Source: an uncultured Candidatus Entotheonella sp. (GTDB lineage: Bacteria; Tectomicrobia; Entotheonellia; Entotheonellales; Entotheonellaceae). Taken from it: a DNA stretch of 64,000 nucleotides. The DNA lies in assembly GCA_951828535.1 (NCBI GenBank), contig OX639990.1, positions 1,537,300-1,601,299 of the forward strand. The letters are read 5' to 3'. The position numbers and the translations under genes were made by a program. A model generated the notes under the pieces. It worked only from the letters and a program-made list of their open reading frames with translations, had not been told where the DNA came from and made no database searches. This document shows, piece by piece, positions 9,659-19,914 of this stretch (positions are counted from its first letter, which is position 1; every line of letters starts with the position of its first letter).

Positions 9659-11287
9659 ATGCCTCATTATTCGCAAGGCATGGTCTGTGCCGCGCATCCG
9701 GCGGCGGCGCAGGCCGGCCTTGAAATGCTGCAACGTGGCGGCAACGCAATCGACGCCGCGCTGGCGGTTTCGTTCACACTTAACGTGATTGAACCCTTCG
9801 CTTCCGGCCTTGGCGGCGGCGGCTTCATGACCCTATGGATACCGCAAGCCAATGCCAATTCCCCGGCGGGCCGCTTCGACAGCGGCCGGGTGTTCTGTCT
9901 GGACTTCCGGGAAAGAGCCCCCGCCGCCGCGACGCCCGACCGCTACTACGGTACCGGCCAATCCTTGCATGATCTTACCCTGCACGGCCCGCTGGCGGTT
10001 GCAGTGCCAAGTATGCCAAGCGGGCTGGCCTACGCCGCCGCCCGTTTCGGCCTGTTGTCGCGTCAAACACTGGAACCTATGCTCGCGCCGGCCATCCGAC
10101 ACGCGGAACGCGGCGTCACCGTGACCTCTAAAATGGCCAGCCACTTCGCTTCATACCACAACTTCCTGTCTCGCTATCCCTCAACAGCACGCATTCTTAC
10201 CCGGCCCAAAGGCCCCATTGCCGCCGGCGAGTCGCTACGGCAGCCTGAACTGGCGCAAACCTTAGCACGCATCTCGGAAATCGGGCTGGAAGCCTTCAGC
10301 CAGGATACATTTGCCCACCGGCTTGGCCGGTTCATGGCGGCCAACGGCGGCCTGATCACTGCCGACGACCTGATCGGCTACCAGCCGCATGAACGCCCGG
10401 TTATCCGCGGCACCTACCGCGGCTACACGTTGTTGACCACCCCGCCCCCCAGCACCGGCGGCATGCGGCTGATCCAGGTACTCAACGTCATGGAACGCTA
10501 CCCTGTGCGCGACTGGGGCCCCCACGCCGTCGACACCATCCACCTGATCGCCGAGGCGCTCAAGCCGTCGTTCGCCGCCGGGGAACGTTACATCGCCGAT
10601 CCCGACACCCTGTCGGCCATTCCAATGGGTGCGCTACTCGACAAATCGTGGGCCGCCGACTTTAGCCACAGTCTGTCGTTCAACCGCGCCAACCCGTCGT
10701 TCTCGCGCGACAGTTCGCCCGACGATGGTCAGGGCTGCACGACGCACTATTCGATCATCGATCGCTGGGGAAGCATCGTCTCCGCTACCCAGACCATCGG
10801 CCTCTTCTGGGGTTCCGGCATGGTATTGGACGGCACCGGCCTGCTGCTGAATAATGAAATGAACGACTTTTCCGAAGGCCGCACCCATCTCAACGCCGTG
10901 GCGCCCGGCAAAATCCCGCGCAGTCACATGTGCCCGACCATCGTGCTCAAGGACAACCGAGCCTGCATGATTCTGGGTTCCCCTGCCAGCCACCGCATCC
11001 CCTCCGCGGTGTTGCAGACCCTTTCCAACGTCATCGACCACGGCATGGACTTGGCCGCGGCCGTGGCCGCGCCGCGCGCGCACTGGCAGGATGGCGTCCT
11101 GCACCTGGAAGCTGGCATCGAGCCGCAGGTGACCGCGCAACTGCAGCAGAGAGGCCATACCGTCAGACGTTACCGCGGCATGAACCGCTATTTCGGCGGC
11201 GTGCACGCCATCCGCATCGACCCACATACGGGTACACTCACCGGCGCCGCCGACCCTCGCCGGGACGGGCAGGCCATCGGCTACTGA
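9659..11287 (+). CDS. ggt: Gamma-glutamyltransferase family protein
   Basis: The protein has 542 aa from the second of two close ATGs (9659), since TTGGAG sits six bases before it and abuts the first (9653). This Ntn-hydrolase precursor is expected to self-cleave before the Thr of GCTTHYSI, whose Thr becomes the nucleophile; LGGGGFMTLW and GLLLNNEMNDF are further family hallmarks. It would transfer or hydrolyse gamma-glutamyl groups (for example glutathione). There is no signal peptide at this start, so it may be cytoplasmic, unlike E. coli Ggt. No operon partner is evident. Confidence 0.9.
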   Translation: MPHYSQGMVCAAHPAAAQAGLEMLQRGGNAIDAALAVSFTLNVIEPFASGLGGGGFMTLWIPQANANSPAGRFDSGRVFCLDFRERAPAAATPDRYYGTGQSLHDLTLHGPLAVAVPSMPSGLAYAAARFGLLSRQTLEPMLAPAIRHAERGVTVTSKMASHFASYHNFLSRYPSTARILTRPKGPIAAGESLRQPELAQTLARISEIGLEAFSQDTFAHRLGRFMAANGGLITADDLIGYQPHERPVIRGTYRGYTLLTTPPPSTGGMRLIQVLNVMERYPVRDWGPHAVDTIHLIAEALKPSFAAGERYIADPDTLSAIPMGALLDKSWAADFSHSLSFNRANPSFSRDSSPDDGQGCTTHYSIIDRWGSIVSATQTIGLFWGSGMVLDGTGLLLNNEMNDFSEGRTHLNAVAPGKIPRSHMCPTIVLKDNRACMILGSPASHRIPSAVLQTLSNVIDHGMDLAAAVAAPRAHWQDGVLHLEAGIEPQVTAQLQQRGHTVRRYRGMNRYFGGVHAIRIDPHTGTLTGAADPRRDGQAIGY

Positions 11288-11377
11288 AGCGGTCCGCCCT
11301 CGGGTGCAACCCTAGTTGTCAAGGGGTCCTGTTTTTGGTTAGGATAAGCGCCCTTACGACATCATCTCACCTTATAA

Positions 11378-12991
<1,614 letters not shown>

Positions 12992-13161
12992 TCTTTCTTC
13001 ATCCGGCACCGCGACCCAGGCATACCCCGTAGTCCGCGGTGCCGCCATTACCCGTAGGTTTTTTTCCAGTCGTAAAGTGATGCCTGTGCACAAACGGGTA
13101 CAAACGTGGCGGCCATCATTAACAACGTTCTGAAGAATCAACTTAGGAAGGCGTCCAAGCC

Positions 13162-13917
13162 ATGGCGCAAAAGCAATTGAATCTCCTATCCGAATCGGAA
13201 GAACGGACACCATCGGGGCGGAAAAAGCCGGATGGGGTTGCCACGACTAATGTGGTCGTATCGGCCTACGTGGGGAGTAATGCAGACATATTTCCCAATG
13301 TGCTGAGCCTCCATGTCCCAGAAGGGGCGAAGATAGCCGACATCACCTATGGCAAAGGCGTCTTCTGGCGCAAGGTCCATACTGAGAAGTACGACTTTCA
13401 CCCCTCGGACATCGCCGATGGAATTGACTGCCGAAACCTGCCCTACGAGGATGAATCGTTTGACTGTGTCGTCTTTGATCCTCCCTATATGGAGGGATTC
13501 TTTCGAGATGGCAATTCGATTAAGGCTGGCGCAGGAACGCACAACGCATTTCGCGATCACTATGCAAACGGACATGAAGCGGCAAGGAACGGCGGCGGAA
13601 AATGGCACGCAGCAGTCGTGGAGCTATACAAGGAAGGCGGGCGCGAAGCCCATCGCGTTCTGCGCGATCGGGGCGTGTTCATTGTGAAATGCCAGGACGA
13701 AGTCAGCGCCAACCGCCAAAATCTCACCCATGTAGAAGTCATCACCGCATACGCAGAAATAGGTTTCTTCTGCAAAGACCTGTTCGTCGTCGTACGGCCC
13801 AACAAGCCTGGGATAAGCCGGTTGCTGAAACAGGCACATGCCCGGAAGAACCATTCCTACTTTGTTGTGTTCGTGAAGATTCCGAAGGGGAAAAAAGCAT
13901 CTCAGATGCGATTCTGA
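13162..13917 (+). CDS. DNA (adenine-N6 type) methyltransferase
   Basis: The protein has 251 aa. ATG 13162 follows GGAAGG. It contains the amino-methyltransferase catalytic motif DPPY ([13 protein letters not shown], about residue 110) and, before it, an [13 protein letters not shown] segment suited to AdoMet binding, with a [26 protein letters not shown] order typical of small DNA methyltransferases. It converges on and overlaps by 16 bases the restriction-endonuclease-like gene at 13902-15766, now split by an IS. The pair therefore looks like a former restriction-modification system, with the methylase intact. The recognition site cannot be derived. Confidence 0.8.
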   Translation: MAQKQLNLLSESEERTPSGRKKPDGVATTNVVVSAYVGSNADIFPNVLSLHVPEGAKIADITYGKGVFWRKVHTEKYDFHPSDIADGIDCRNLPYEDESFDCVVFDPPYMEGFFRDGNSIKAGAGTHNAFRDHYANGHEAARNGGGKWHAAVVELYKEGGREAHRVLRDRGVFIVKCQDEVSANRQNLTHVEVITAYAEIGFFCKDLFVVVRPNKPGISRLLKQAHARKNHSYFVVFVKIPKGKKASQMRF

Positions 13918-14281
13918 ATGACCTCGTTCATCAATGTGAATGGCTCTTCGGAAAACGGCGGCTTTGGAGGCCAGTGAACTTCGACCAGTGTAGCCAGCAA
14001 ATGCCGTCGCTGATATTCCGTGTAATTCCTGTAACTCGATGTGGGGAGATCGGAATTCTTCGCAAAAACAAAGCGCCAAGTATCTTCGAAGGCGAACACG
14101 TTAACAGCCAGAATATCAAACTCTCCCTTTAACAGGCAGGTGGTTGTGACGGTACTGCCGTCCGGCAGAATCACCTCTCGGCGGTCGCTGGCATCAACTT
14201 GTGCCTTGCCCACCCAATCCTCATCCGTCTTCCTGATCGTGGCCGTCTGCAATGACCCTGCCCCCTGATTCCCGCCACCGG

Positions 14282-15160
14282 TCAGTAGAGTCTGTTCATG
14301 GTTGCTGCTTCTTTCGACATTGCGATCCGAGCCTTCTCGCCAGTGCCCTGATACAGTTCAGCCAAGGCAGGTCGAGGCACGCGCCTGAGGTCGGCGTAGA
14401 TGCTTGGCGACAGGCCGCCTAACGAGCTGTGCGGCCGAAGAGTGTTGTAGTCCCGCCTCCAGTCTTCAATCAGATGGCGCGCCTCAGACAACGTGCTGAA
14501 CAGATGCTCGTTCAGGCATTCGTCCCGAAACCGGCCGTTGAAGCTCTCCACAAAAGCATTCTGGGTCGGCTTGCCGGGCGCAATGTAATGCCAGTCGATC
14601 CGGGTGTCCTTCGACCACTTGAGAACAGCGTGACTGGTCAACTCGGTACCGTTGTCCGAGACAATCAGGACAGGCCTGCCACGCACCGAGACAAGTCGGT
14701 CCAACTCTCGTACCACTCGAACGCCTGATAGCGAGAAGTCCGCCACGATGGCCAGCGCTTCGCGCGAGAAGTCATCGACGATGCACAAGGCTCGGAACTT
14801 TCGCCCTTCGGCAAGGCTGTCAGAGACGAAATCCAGGCTCCAGCGTTCATTGGGGCGACTCGGCACGATTGTGGGCCTGCGCGTCCCCAAAGCCCGCTTG
14901 CGGCCCCGCCGGCGCCGCACCGCCAGATCCTCTTCACGGTAAAGGCGAAAGAGCTTCTTGTGATTAACCACGAAGCCCTCGCGGTGTAACAGGATGCCCA
15001 GGCGCCGGTAGCCGAAGCGGCGGCGTTCGCCGGCCATCGTCTTGAGCCGCTCCCTCAGGACTGCGTCCGTACCCGTCTTCTTGTAATACTGGAACGTGGA
15101 GCGATCCAGCCCAACCAGTTGACACGCCCGCCGCTCGCTCAAGCCGTGTACAGTCATCAC
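14282..15160 (-). CDS. IS3-family transposase OrfB (DDE integrase domain)
   Basis: The protein has 292 aa. The rve-type catalytic core is visible: WSLDFVSD (first Asp), [11 protein letters not shown] (second Asp) and [16 protein letters not shown] (Glu). The N-terminal HTH_21 segment [17 protein letters not shown] is typical. It is probably made mostly as an OrfAB fusion by -1 frameshifting at 15199-15205 rather than from its own ATG. The sequence looks intact. Confidence 0.92.
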   Translation of the reverse strand: MMTVHGLSERRACQLVGLDRSTFQYYKKTGTDAVLRERLKTMAGERRRFGYRRLGILLHREGFVVNHKKLFRLYREEDLAVRRRRGRKRALGTRRPTIVPSRPNERWSLDFVSDSLAEGRKFRALCIVDDFSREALAIVADFSLSGVRVVRELDRLVSVRGRPVLIVSDNGTELTSHAVLKWSKDTRIDWHYIAPGKPTQNAFVESFNGRFRDECLNEHLFSTLSEARHLIEDWRRDYNTLRPHSSLGGLSPSIYADLRRVPRPALAELYQGTGEKARIAMSKEAATMNRLY

Positions 15161-15192
15161 CTGCCGAACGGCTACCCGCTTGGCGTCGGGCG

Positions 15193-15456
15193 TCAGAAGT
15201 TTTTTGTCGTGAGATCCCTCAGAGCGGCATTGTCGAGCATGGCATCGGCCAGAAGGCGCTTGAGCCTGGCGTTTTCCGCCTCCAGGGCGCGCAGCCTCCT
15301 CGCATCGGAGACGCTCATGCCCCCGTACTTGGCCTTGTACTTGTAGAAGGTGGCGTCGCTGATGCCGTATTTGCGGCAGACCTCGGAAGTCTTCAGCCCC
15401 GCCTCCTGCTCCCGGATCATACCGATGATCTGCTGGTCCGTTAATCTGCGCTTCAT
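15193..15456 (-). CDS. IS3-family transposase OrfA (HTH protein)
   Basis: The protein has 87 aa, the usual size for IS407-group OrfA. It starts [23 protein letters not shown] 15456 lies nine bases after GGGAGG. It has a helix-turn-helix ([20 protein letters not shown]) and a leucine-zipper-like tail ([20 protein letters not shown]). It binds the IS ends and is fused to OrfB by frameshifting for transposition. Confidence 0.9.
   Translation of the reverse strand: MKRRLTDQQIIGMIREQEAGLKTSEVCRKYGISDATFYKYKAKYGGMSVSDARRLRALEAENARLKRLLADAMLDNAALRDLTTKNF
15199..15205 (-). promoter_or_regulatory. Putative -1 ribosomal frameshift site (AAAAAAC)
   Basis: On the minus strand A6C occurs at the end of orfA, where the orfB frame is open. 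This is the slippery heptamer type used by many IS3-family elements to make OrfAB. Confidence 0.6.
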
Positions 15457-15852
15457 AGAGCCCATCCTCCCTACAATGGACTCTACATCCCCGTGGCCCG
15501 GATTCAAGGGGCTAGGTCAGCAAGGACTTGGACTCAAAGATGAACTCGTGGTCCTTATAGCGGACGACCCGGTCGCCCTTCTTCTTTCGGTCATGGTCGT
15601 CGTGCTTGGTCACGCCCGAAATTCCTTGGCCTGACAACCAGAGTTTTTCAAGTTTCAACTCTGCCAAATAGCCAAGAATCATGCCGCGGAGGCTGGGATT
15701 CTGATCAATAACCTCGGTAAGCTCTTCGGGAGTGATATCCCACCGTTTGAGAATTGAGTCAGCCATAGAGGGAGTTTAGTAGCCTTCTTTCGTTAACACC
15801 TGCATCCGCATTGGGCCCGTCCGACAATCCACGATCACCCGATATTCAACGC

Positions 15853-16074
15853 TCAGACCGATTGCCTCTTGAGCGTGACGGCGAGAGGGGGTTCACCTTT
15901 GAGTTGCCGCACCTTCAGGATCGAAAAGCCGATAATCCGGCCGGATTCATCGATTTTTTCCATCACTGCATCGTTGTCCGTCTCCCGAAAATATCCCTTC
16001 TTGCGAGCAAAAAGCACCTCAAGATAGTCCCCTGCCTCGTCATACCATACGCTTATGGTGTTTGCCTCTGCCAC
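15853..16074 (-). CDS. DUF2283-family small protein
   Basis: The protein has 73 aa from a GTG at 16074. The sequence NTISVWYDEAGDYLEVLFAR ... DDAV-like NDAVMEKIDESGRIIGFSIL fits the DUF2283 fold (short beta-rich proteins often encoded beside a toxin-like nuclease gene). Its start overlaps the end of the frameshifted gene at 16053-16374 by about 20 bases, the arrangement of a two-gene toxin-antitoxin-like unit in which this would be the small partner. A 32-bp remnant of its 3' end recurs at 18914-18945. Confidence 0.75.
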   Translation of the reverse strand: MAEANTISVWYDEAGDYLEVLFARKKGYFRETDNDAVMEKIDESGRIIGFSILKVRQLKGEPPLAVTLKRQSV

Positions 16075-16374
16075 AGGCTCTCTCCTCGTTCAATGGTGTC
16101 CGTATAGTATGCCGTAATGATGAAATTATCATCCGTCACGGCCTTGACGACGATGCACAGAAACTTGCTCGTAACAGGTGTAGATGGGGTAATGCTTGTA
16201 AAACAACTCAACGGTCTCGCCTGTCACTGACTGCGCAATCTTGTCGGGTTCCGCAAGTGTCTCAGCAATACGAAAAACGCCATCTGCCATCTCCGGGTGG
16301 GCTGTCTGGAGATGTCGCTGCCGTTCTTCCGTAAGCCGAATCGAACGATTATGGATGTCCCGGAAAGATTCCAT
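16053..16374 (-). pseudogene. Frameshifted PBECR2-like nuclease-fold / toxin-like gene
   Basis: It starts MESFRDIHNRSIRLTEERQR HLQTAHPEM and reads well to YKHYP, then shifts frame. Downstream, the +1-related frame gives TPVTSKFLCIVVKAVTDDNF and IITAYYTDTIERGE, the expected continuation. A single extra base near 16184 (CCC-ATCT-ACA in place of CCC-TCT-ACA) explains it, and removal gives 106 aa. The RLTEER..H...HPEM pattern resembles small phage-type nuclease-fold proteins (PBECR2) found next to DUF2283; that naming is from memory and moderate. A sequencing error could also cause the shift. Confidence 0.6.
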
Positions 16375-16390
16375 CGACTGCCGACGTCGC

Positions 16391-16635
16391 CTACAACAGC
16401 CCTGCAATGCGCGCCCAACGATACTTGGCGCCCAGGACCGCAACGGGTTTTTCGGTGGCATACGGATAAGCCAGGATGTCGTGATCGACGAGATAGCGGC
16501 AGGCGTCTTCGACCTCGACGTCGCCAACCAGCGAGGCCACGACGGGCTTGTGGATGCCGCGTTCCCTGGCTTCCGTTACCACTTCCTGCAGGAGAGTGGC
16601 GAACACCATGGGCGGCGTGATGATGGTAACCTCTA
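16391..16635 (-). pseudogene. 3'-end duplicate of the acyl-CoA synthetase gene
   Basis: The last ~80 codons (from TIITPPMVFATLLQEVVTEA to YRWARIAGLL and stop) are about 95% identical in DNA to 19915-20150. Homology stops upstream at about 16635, where unrelated sequence joins. An ATG at 16675 with a GGAGG before it could start a 94-aa chimeric peptide, but nothing suggests function. It is best read as a duplication scar. Confidence 0.85.
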
Positions 16636-17077
16636 CCGTCATATTCCGTGGATCCCTACTCGCCACAGTGGTCATGCCATGCCTCCAAGATGCGTTCGAG
16701 ATTGCCCAGAATCATAGACCGGATACGGTTCCGCTGGGCAGACCCGCTAAGCGCCTGCGAAGCGGCGTCTGCTACATGCGGTGTTGGGCGCTCACTACAA
16801 CGGGAATTCTTGGTACCGCTCGGGTGCATATCGAGCAGCGATCAAACCGGTTGCTTCCTCGATGTTGATGGCCTGCACCAATACGCCTTCCTGCCCATAG
16901 GGCAGGTACGCCTGGCATTGTCCTGACGGGGTGATGAGACATGTCGCCGATTCCTGGAAGCGCAACGAACAATTGACACTGGCAAAGTAGATCGTGTTCT
17001 CCATGCTGCGCATTACCATCGCCTTCTCGTAGTAAGTGGAGTTGCCCCGTTTCCGTGGACAGTTGATAGCTTGGCAT

Positions 17078-17926
17078 TTAAGCAGCTTGTTGATGGCTCC
17101 TCTCGAAGTTTAGTGGCGACAGGTAGCCGAGGCCAGAGTGACGACGGTGTGGGTTGTACCAGCCTTCTATGTATTCGAAGATCGCCATGCGGGCCTCAGC
17201 TTGGGTACGGAATACGCGCCGGTCAATGAATTCGCATTCAAGGGTGGCGAAGAAACTTTCCGCCATAGCGTTGTCAAAACAGTCACCTACCGAACCCATG
17301 GACGGCGCGACGCCCATCTCTCGGCAGCGTTTCCCGAACGCGTAGGACGTATATTGGCTACCTTGATCGCTGTGATGAACGACGCTGCCTGGACGGCGTT
17401 GCCACAGCGCCATGTTCAGCGCCTCGAGCACCAGCTCGGTGCGCAGGTGATTGGCCATCGACCAGCCCACAACCCGCCGGCTGAAGGCGTCGACGACGAC
17501 CGCCAGAAACAGGAATCCGGCCCAGGTCGGCACGTAGGTGATATCGGCCACCCACAGAAGGTCAGGTGCATCGGCTTCGAACCTGCGCTCAACGAGGTCT
17601 GGAGCTGGACGAAGCCTGTGGTCGCGGCGCGTGGTGCGTGTTCCCTTGCGTCTGGATACCCCGACCAGGCTCATCTCTCGCATCAACCTGGCCACGCGCT
17701 TGCGACCGATATGGATACCGTCGGCGGCAAGCTCGGCGTGAATTCGAGGTGCTCCGTAAGTGCCGCGGCTGCGATGATGGATGTTGCTGATGCAAGCCTT
17801 GAGGACAGCATCGTATTGCTGGCGAGGCGACAACTCACGGTCTCGCCAGGCGTAGTACCCGCTCGGGGAGACGCCGAGCAAACGGGCCACCTTGGCGATG
17901 GGGTAACGGGCCTGATTCGCTCTCAT
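17078..17926 (-). CDS. IS3-family transposase OrfB
   Basis: The protein has 282 aa. Visible elements: HTH_21 segment (YGAPRIHAELAADGIHIGRK), DDE core with WVADITYVPT (Asp), VVHHSDQGSQYTS (Asp) and NAMAESFFATLECE (Glu), and the C-terminal YNPHRRHSGLGYLSP block. Its ATG overlaps the orfA stop as ATGA, so coupled translation or a -1 fusion (the frame upstream reads RKAFEFMRANQAR) are both possible. Intact. Confidence 0.92.
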   Translation of the reverse strand: MRANQARYPIAKVARLLGVSPSGYYAWRDRELSPRQQYDAVLKACISNIHHRSRGTYGAPRIHAELAADGIHIGRKRVARLMREMSLVGVSRRKGTRTTRRDHRLRPAPDLVERRFEADAPDLLWVADITYVPTWAGFLFLAVVVDAFSRRVVGWSMANHLRTELVLEALNMALWQRRPGSVVHHSDQGSQYTSYAFGKRCREMGVAPSMGSVGDCFDNAMAESFFATLECEFIDRRVFRTQAEARMAIFEYIEGWYNPHRRHSGLGYLSPLNFERSHQQAA

Positions 17927-18237
17927 GAACTCGAAGGCTTTGCGGGTACCGAGCCGGTCTCCCGAGCAAACCAGGCCGTGGCTTTTGCCAGTATCTCGCG
18001 CTCAAGACGCAACTGACGGTTTTCACGGCGTAGGCGGCGAAGCTCATCGCGATCGTCGCTCGTCAGGCCGTCGTCACGGCGGCCTTCGTCGAGGTCGGCC
18101 TGGCGGACCCACTTGCGGATGGTCTCCGCACAGCACTCGAAGTCGCGGGCCAGTTCCGTAGCAGATCTACCTGAGCGAACCAGCTCCACCATCTGGTGGC
18201 GAAACTCAGGCGGGTATGCGGGACGTGTTCGTGGCAT
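17923..18237 (-). CDS. IS3-family transposase OrfA
   Basis: The protein has 104 aa. HTH_Tnp_1-type N-terminus (YPPEFRHQMVELVRSGRSAT ... ETIRKWVRQ) followed by a leucine-zipper-like helix (ELRRLRRENRQLRLEREILA). DNA-binding partner of OrfB. Start ATG 18237 is preceded by GGAGGAA. Confidence 0.9.
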   Translation of the reverse strand: MPRTRPAYPPEFRHQMVELVRSGRSATELARDFECCAETIRKWVRQADLDEGRRDDGLTSDDRDELRRLRRENRQLRLEREILAKATAWFARETGSVPAKPSSS

Positions 18238-18913
18238 CGTGGATTCCTCCTCCCAAAAGGATTAGGTATCCACGAAAGCGGGTCAACTCCAAAGGCCCAC
18301 CGGCCGCGCCCCATTGCCTCAGATGCACACCTTCCTGATCACTCCCCGTGTGGTGGGGATGAAAGACGATTTTAGCCCCCCGCACCGCCGCCCATCGCAC
18401 TGTCTCGGGATAGCGCCAGCCCTCATGGCATATCGCCACGCCAAACTTGATCCCGTTGACCTCGAAGAGTCGCCGGGTATTTCCAGGCACATAGAACGGC
18501 TCTTCGGTCGGGTCGAGTTGGTTCTTGGTTTGGTATCCCTGCACCTTGCCCTGTGCGTCAATGACAAAAGCAACAATCTGCCGGCCCGCCTGCACGAGCC
18601 GTTCCATCCCGAGGATAGCGGCCACAGCATACGTTCGCGCCCATTGCGACACGGCCTGGAGTACCCGTTCCTGTTGCGTGTGATCAAAGGGCAGTACTTC
18701 AAAATCCTGACCTCGCAGACCTGGGAGATATGCTTCCGGGAAACACACGATCTCCGCGCCTTGGGCCGAAGCTTCGGACAGGAACCGCTTGATCTTGTCC
18801 AGGCCCTCATCAAGGGCTGAGGCGATACGAGGCGATGCCAGGGCAATTATCATAGATGGCCTCCACGGATTGGGCCAAGGGTTGAGGAAAAATAAGCGAC
18901 CTGTCAGTTAACC

Positions 18914-18945
18914 TTGAGCGTGACGGCGAGAGGCGGTTCACCTTT
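18914..18945. other. 32-bp remnant of the DUF2283 gene end
   Basis: 31 of 32 bases match 15869-15900 (3' part of the DUF2283 gene). It lies upstream of the nitrilase start and is one of two duplication scars in this zone. The rest of 18854-19119 holds no recognisable gene. Confidence 0.6.
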
Positions 18946-19059
18946 ATAGCGGCTTTCGCATGAAGTTATGGCAATACCGGCGATGATTTGGCAGCGCCGT
19001 GGACTTCACAGGGTGGCGCCGGCTTCCAGCCCGCGTGGAGGGCGGAGCCGCCCCCCGTG

Positions 19060-19079
19060 GGCAGACAGAAATGTCTGCC
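19060..19079. repeat. Short perfect palindrome
   Basis: GGCAGACA and TGTCTGCC form an 8-bp stem with a GAAA loop. It is downstream of the minus-strand hicAB genes (end 19120), so it could serve as their terminator, or be a dispersed palindrome. Confidence 0.5.
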
Positions 19080-19119
19080 TCACCCTCGCGGCGAATACCA
19101 GACCTGCGAAGACAAGCCG

Positions 19120-19350
19120 CTATGCCATCCTATTGGCGTAATCTTTCCCAGAAGTCGGGGCGGGTAAAGCCTTGCCGTCTTTTTTGTAGAGCGCGATAGC
19201 CTCCTCGACAATGTCACATAGCTCCGCAAAAACCTCTTTTTCATCGTCTCCGTGACAGCCACCATACAACAGGCCAGGACAGCTTCCCACAAAGCATTGG
19301 TCGGTGTCTGACCACTCAACGATTTTGACGTAGCGTGCACTCTCTTTCAT
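19120..19350 (-). CDS. hicB: HicB-family antitoxin
   Basis: The protein has 76 aa. YVKIVEWSDTDQCFVGSCPGLLYGGCHG is the HicB partial RNase-H-like fold that neutralises HicA. The C-terminus is short (EEAIALYKKDGKALP) and no separate DNA-binding domain is seen. Its ATG overlaps the hicA stop by four bases (ATGA), so the two are translationally coupled in the order toxin then antitoxin. Both genes look intact. Confidence 0.85.
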   Translation of the reverse strand: MKESARYVKIVEWSDTDQCFVGSCPGLLYGGCHGDDEKEVFAELCDIVEEAIALYKKDGKALPAPTSGKDYANRMA

Positions 19351-19544
19351 TGCTGGGCTTCCTCAATAACCAGCCTGACGGCCTTCTCTTGATAATCACG
19401 CGCGTCGTCGCCGCGTTTGCCGGAGATGGTAACAGGCTTCGACACCCGCGGGTGGACAAAGTTTCTATGGTCACCTTTCCCTCCCCGGTCGGTAAACCCG
19501 GCTCGTTCTAAATCGCGTATGAGTTCACGAATTTTGCGTGGCAT
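19347..19544 (-). CDS. hicA: HicA-family mRNA interferase toxin
   Basis: The protein has 65 aa. The dsRBD-like fold is visible as IRDLERAGFTDRGGKGDHRN FVHP with the catalytic His of GKGDHRNF, then VTISGKRGDDARDYQEKAV. It cleaves mRNA when freed from HicB. First gene of the two-gene module. Confidence 0.88.
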   Translation of the reverse strand: MPRKIRELIRDLERAGFTDRGGKGDHRNFVHPRVSKPVTISGKRGDDARDYQEKAVRLVIEEAQQ

Positions 19545-19570
19545 AGTGCTTGGCTATAGGACGATTCACT

Positions 19571-19768
19571 TCATGTATCAAGAGGAATAGTGATTTTGTC
19601 ATCTAGAGCCTGGCATGAGCGGCGGGCAAAAAGCGCAGCGTTTTGTCCGTCCGGGCGGCGAATCACCGTATCAATCGCATGGTCGTCCACAAGCGGCAGG
19701 TAAACGTCGAGACCTTCCTTAAGCACCCTGCCAACTATCCAGTATTCAATTCGTTTTCCAAATCCAGC
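19571..19768 (-). pseudogene. Fragment of a PD-(D/E)XK-like hypothetical protein
   Basis: An open stretch without a start reads GKRIEYWIVGRVLKEGLDVY then LPLVDDHAIDTVIRRPDG, which resembles the nuclease-like core (conserved Asp in VDDHAID) of small proteins annotated near group I intron endonuclease families, before losing similarity (QNAALFARR) and stopping at 19571. No start codon lies in frame upstream before a stop. Family naming is from memory and tentative. The rest of 19769-19914 shows only a short open stretch (EELGNGFRANVPELFPNTGF) of unknown origin. Confidence 0.45.
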
Positions 19769-19914
19769 TGTGTCTGAATGGTATCGTCATTCCAGTCGGC
19801 CCTTAACCATCAATTATCAGGCGTTTGCCCTGAAAACCCGGTATTGGGGAATAACTCAGGCACATTGGCCCGAAAGCCATTGCCAAGCTCTTCACAGAAC
19901 GCCGCCTCCACCGC

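Larger units (their letters stand above)
14253..15519 (-). mobile_element. IS3-family insertion sequence (IS407-group-like), 1267 bp
   Basis: Terminal inverted repeats start TGACCCTGCCCCCTGATTCC at 14253 and, read from the other end, TGACCTAGCCCCTTGAATCC; 4-bp direct repeats GCAA flank it at 14249-14252 and 15520-15523. It carries orfA (15193-15456) and orfB (14282-15160) with an A6C slippery tract between them. Only one copy is in the window. Confidence 0.93.
13902..15766 (-). pseudogene. Restriction-endonuclease-like gene split by an IS3-family element
   Basis: The 5' part (MADSILKRWDITPEELTEVI... from 15766) ends in HEFIFESKSL. The 3' part resumes as QTATIRKTDEDWVGKAQVDA and runs to 13902. 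Removing 14253-15519 plus one copy of the 4-bp duplication GCAA rejoins them in frame (...ESKSL-QTATIRK...), giving 197 aa. EFIFESK offers an E-x-K motif of PD-(D/E)XK nucleases, and the position opposite a methyltransferase supports a restriction role; the assignment to that family is inference. The gene is inactive as it stands. A start-codon ribosome site is weak. Confidence 0.75.
17037..18291 (-). mobile_element. IS3-family element, copy 1 of 4 (1255 bp)
   Basis: The ends are TGGAGTTGCCCCGTTTCCGT (left) and, inverted, TGGAGTTGACCCGCTTTCGT (right), flanked by the 3-bp duplication AAG (17034-17036, 18292-18294). It holds orfA and orfB. It differs from the other three copies at two visible positions in orfA (Thr instead of Met in GLTSDD, plus a silent change), so it is the slightly diverged copy. 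Confidence 0.95.
16795..18853 (-). pseudogene. Carbon-nitrogen hydrolase (nitrilase superfamily) split by an IS
   Basis: The 5' part starts MIIALASPRIASALDEGLDK at ATG 18853 (GGAGG six bases upstream) and contains the expected triad: Glu in CFPEAYLPG, Lys in KNQLDPTEEPFY, Cys in GVAICHEGW. It breaks at ...HLRQWGAAGG. The 3' part resumes PYYEKAMVMRSMENTIYFAS and ends PERYQEFPL. Removing 17037-18291 plus one AAG copy restores a 266-aa frame, normal for the family, so all catalytic residues survive but the chain is truncated by the IS. The original role would be amide or nitrile hydrolysis in the cytoplasm; the substrate is unknown. Confidence 0.9.

Noticed and set aside
17138-18016. 292-aa plus-strand open frame repeated in all four IS copies
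   Set aside because: It is conserved only because the IS DNA is identical. It mirrors orfB, which has the complete DDE motif set.
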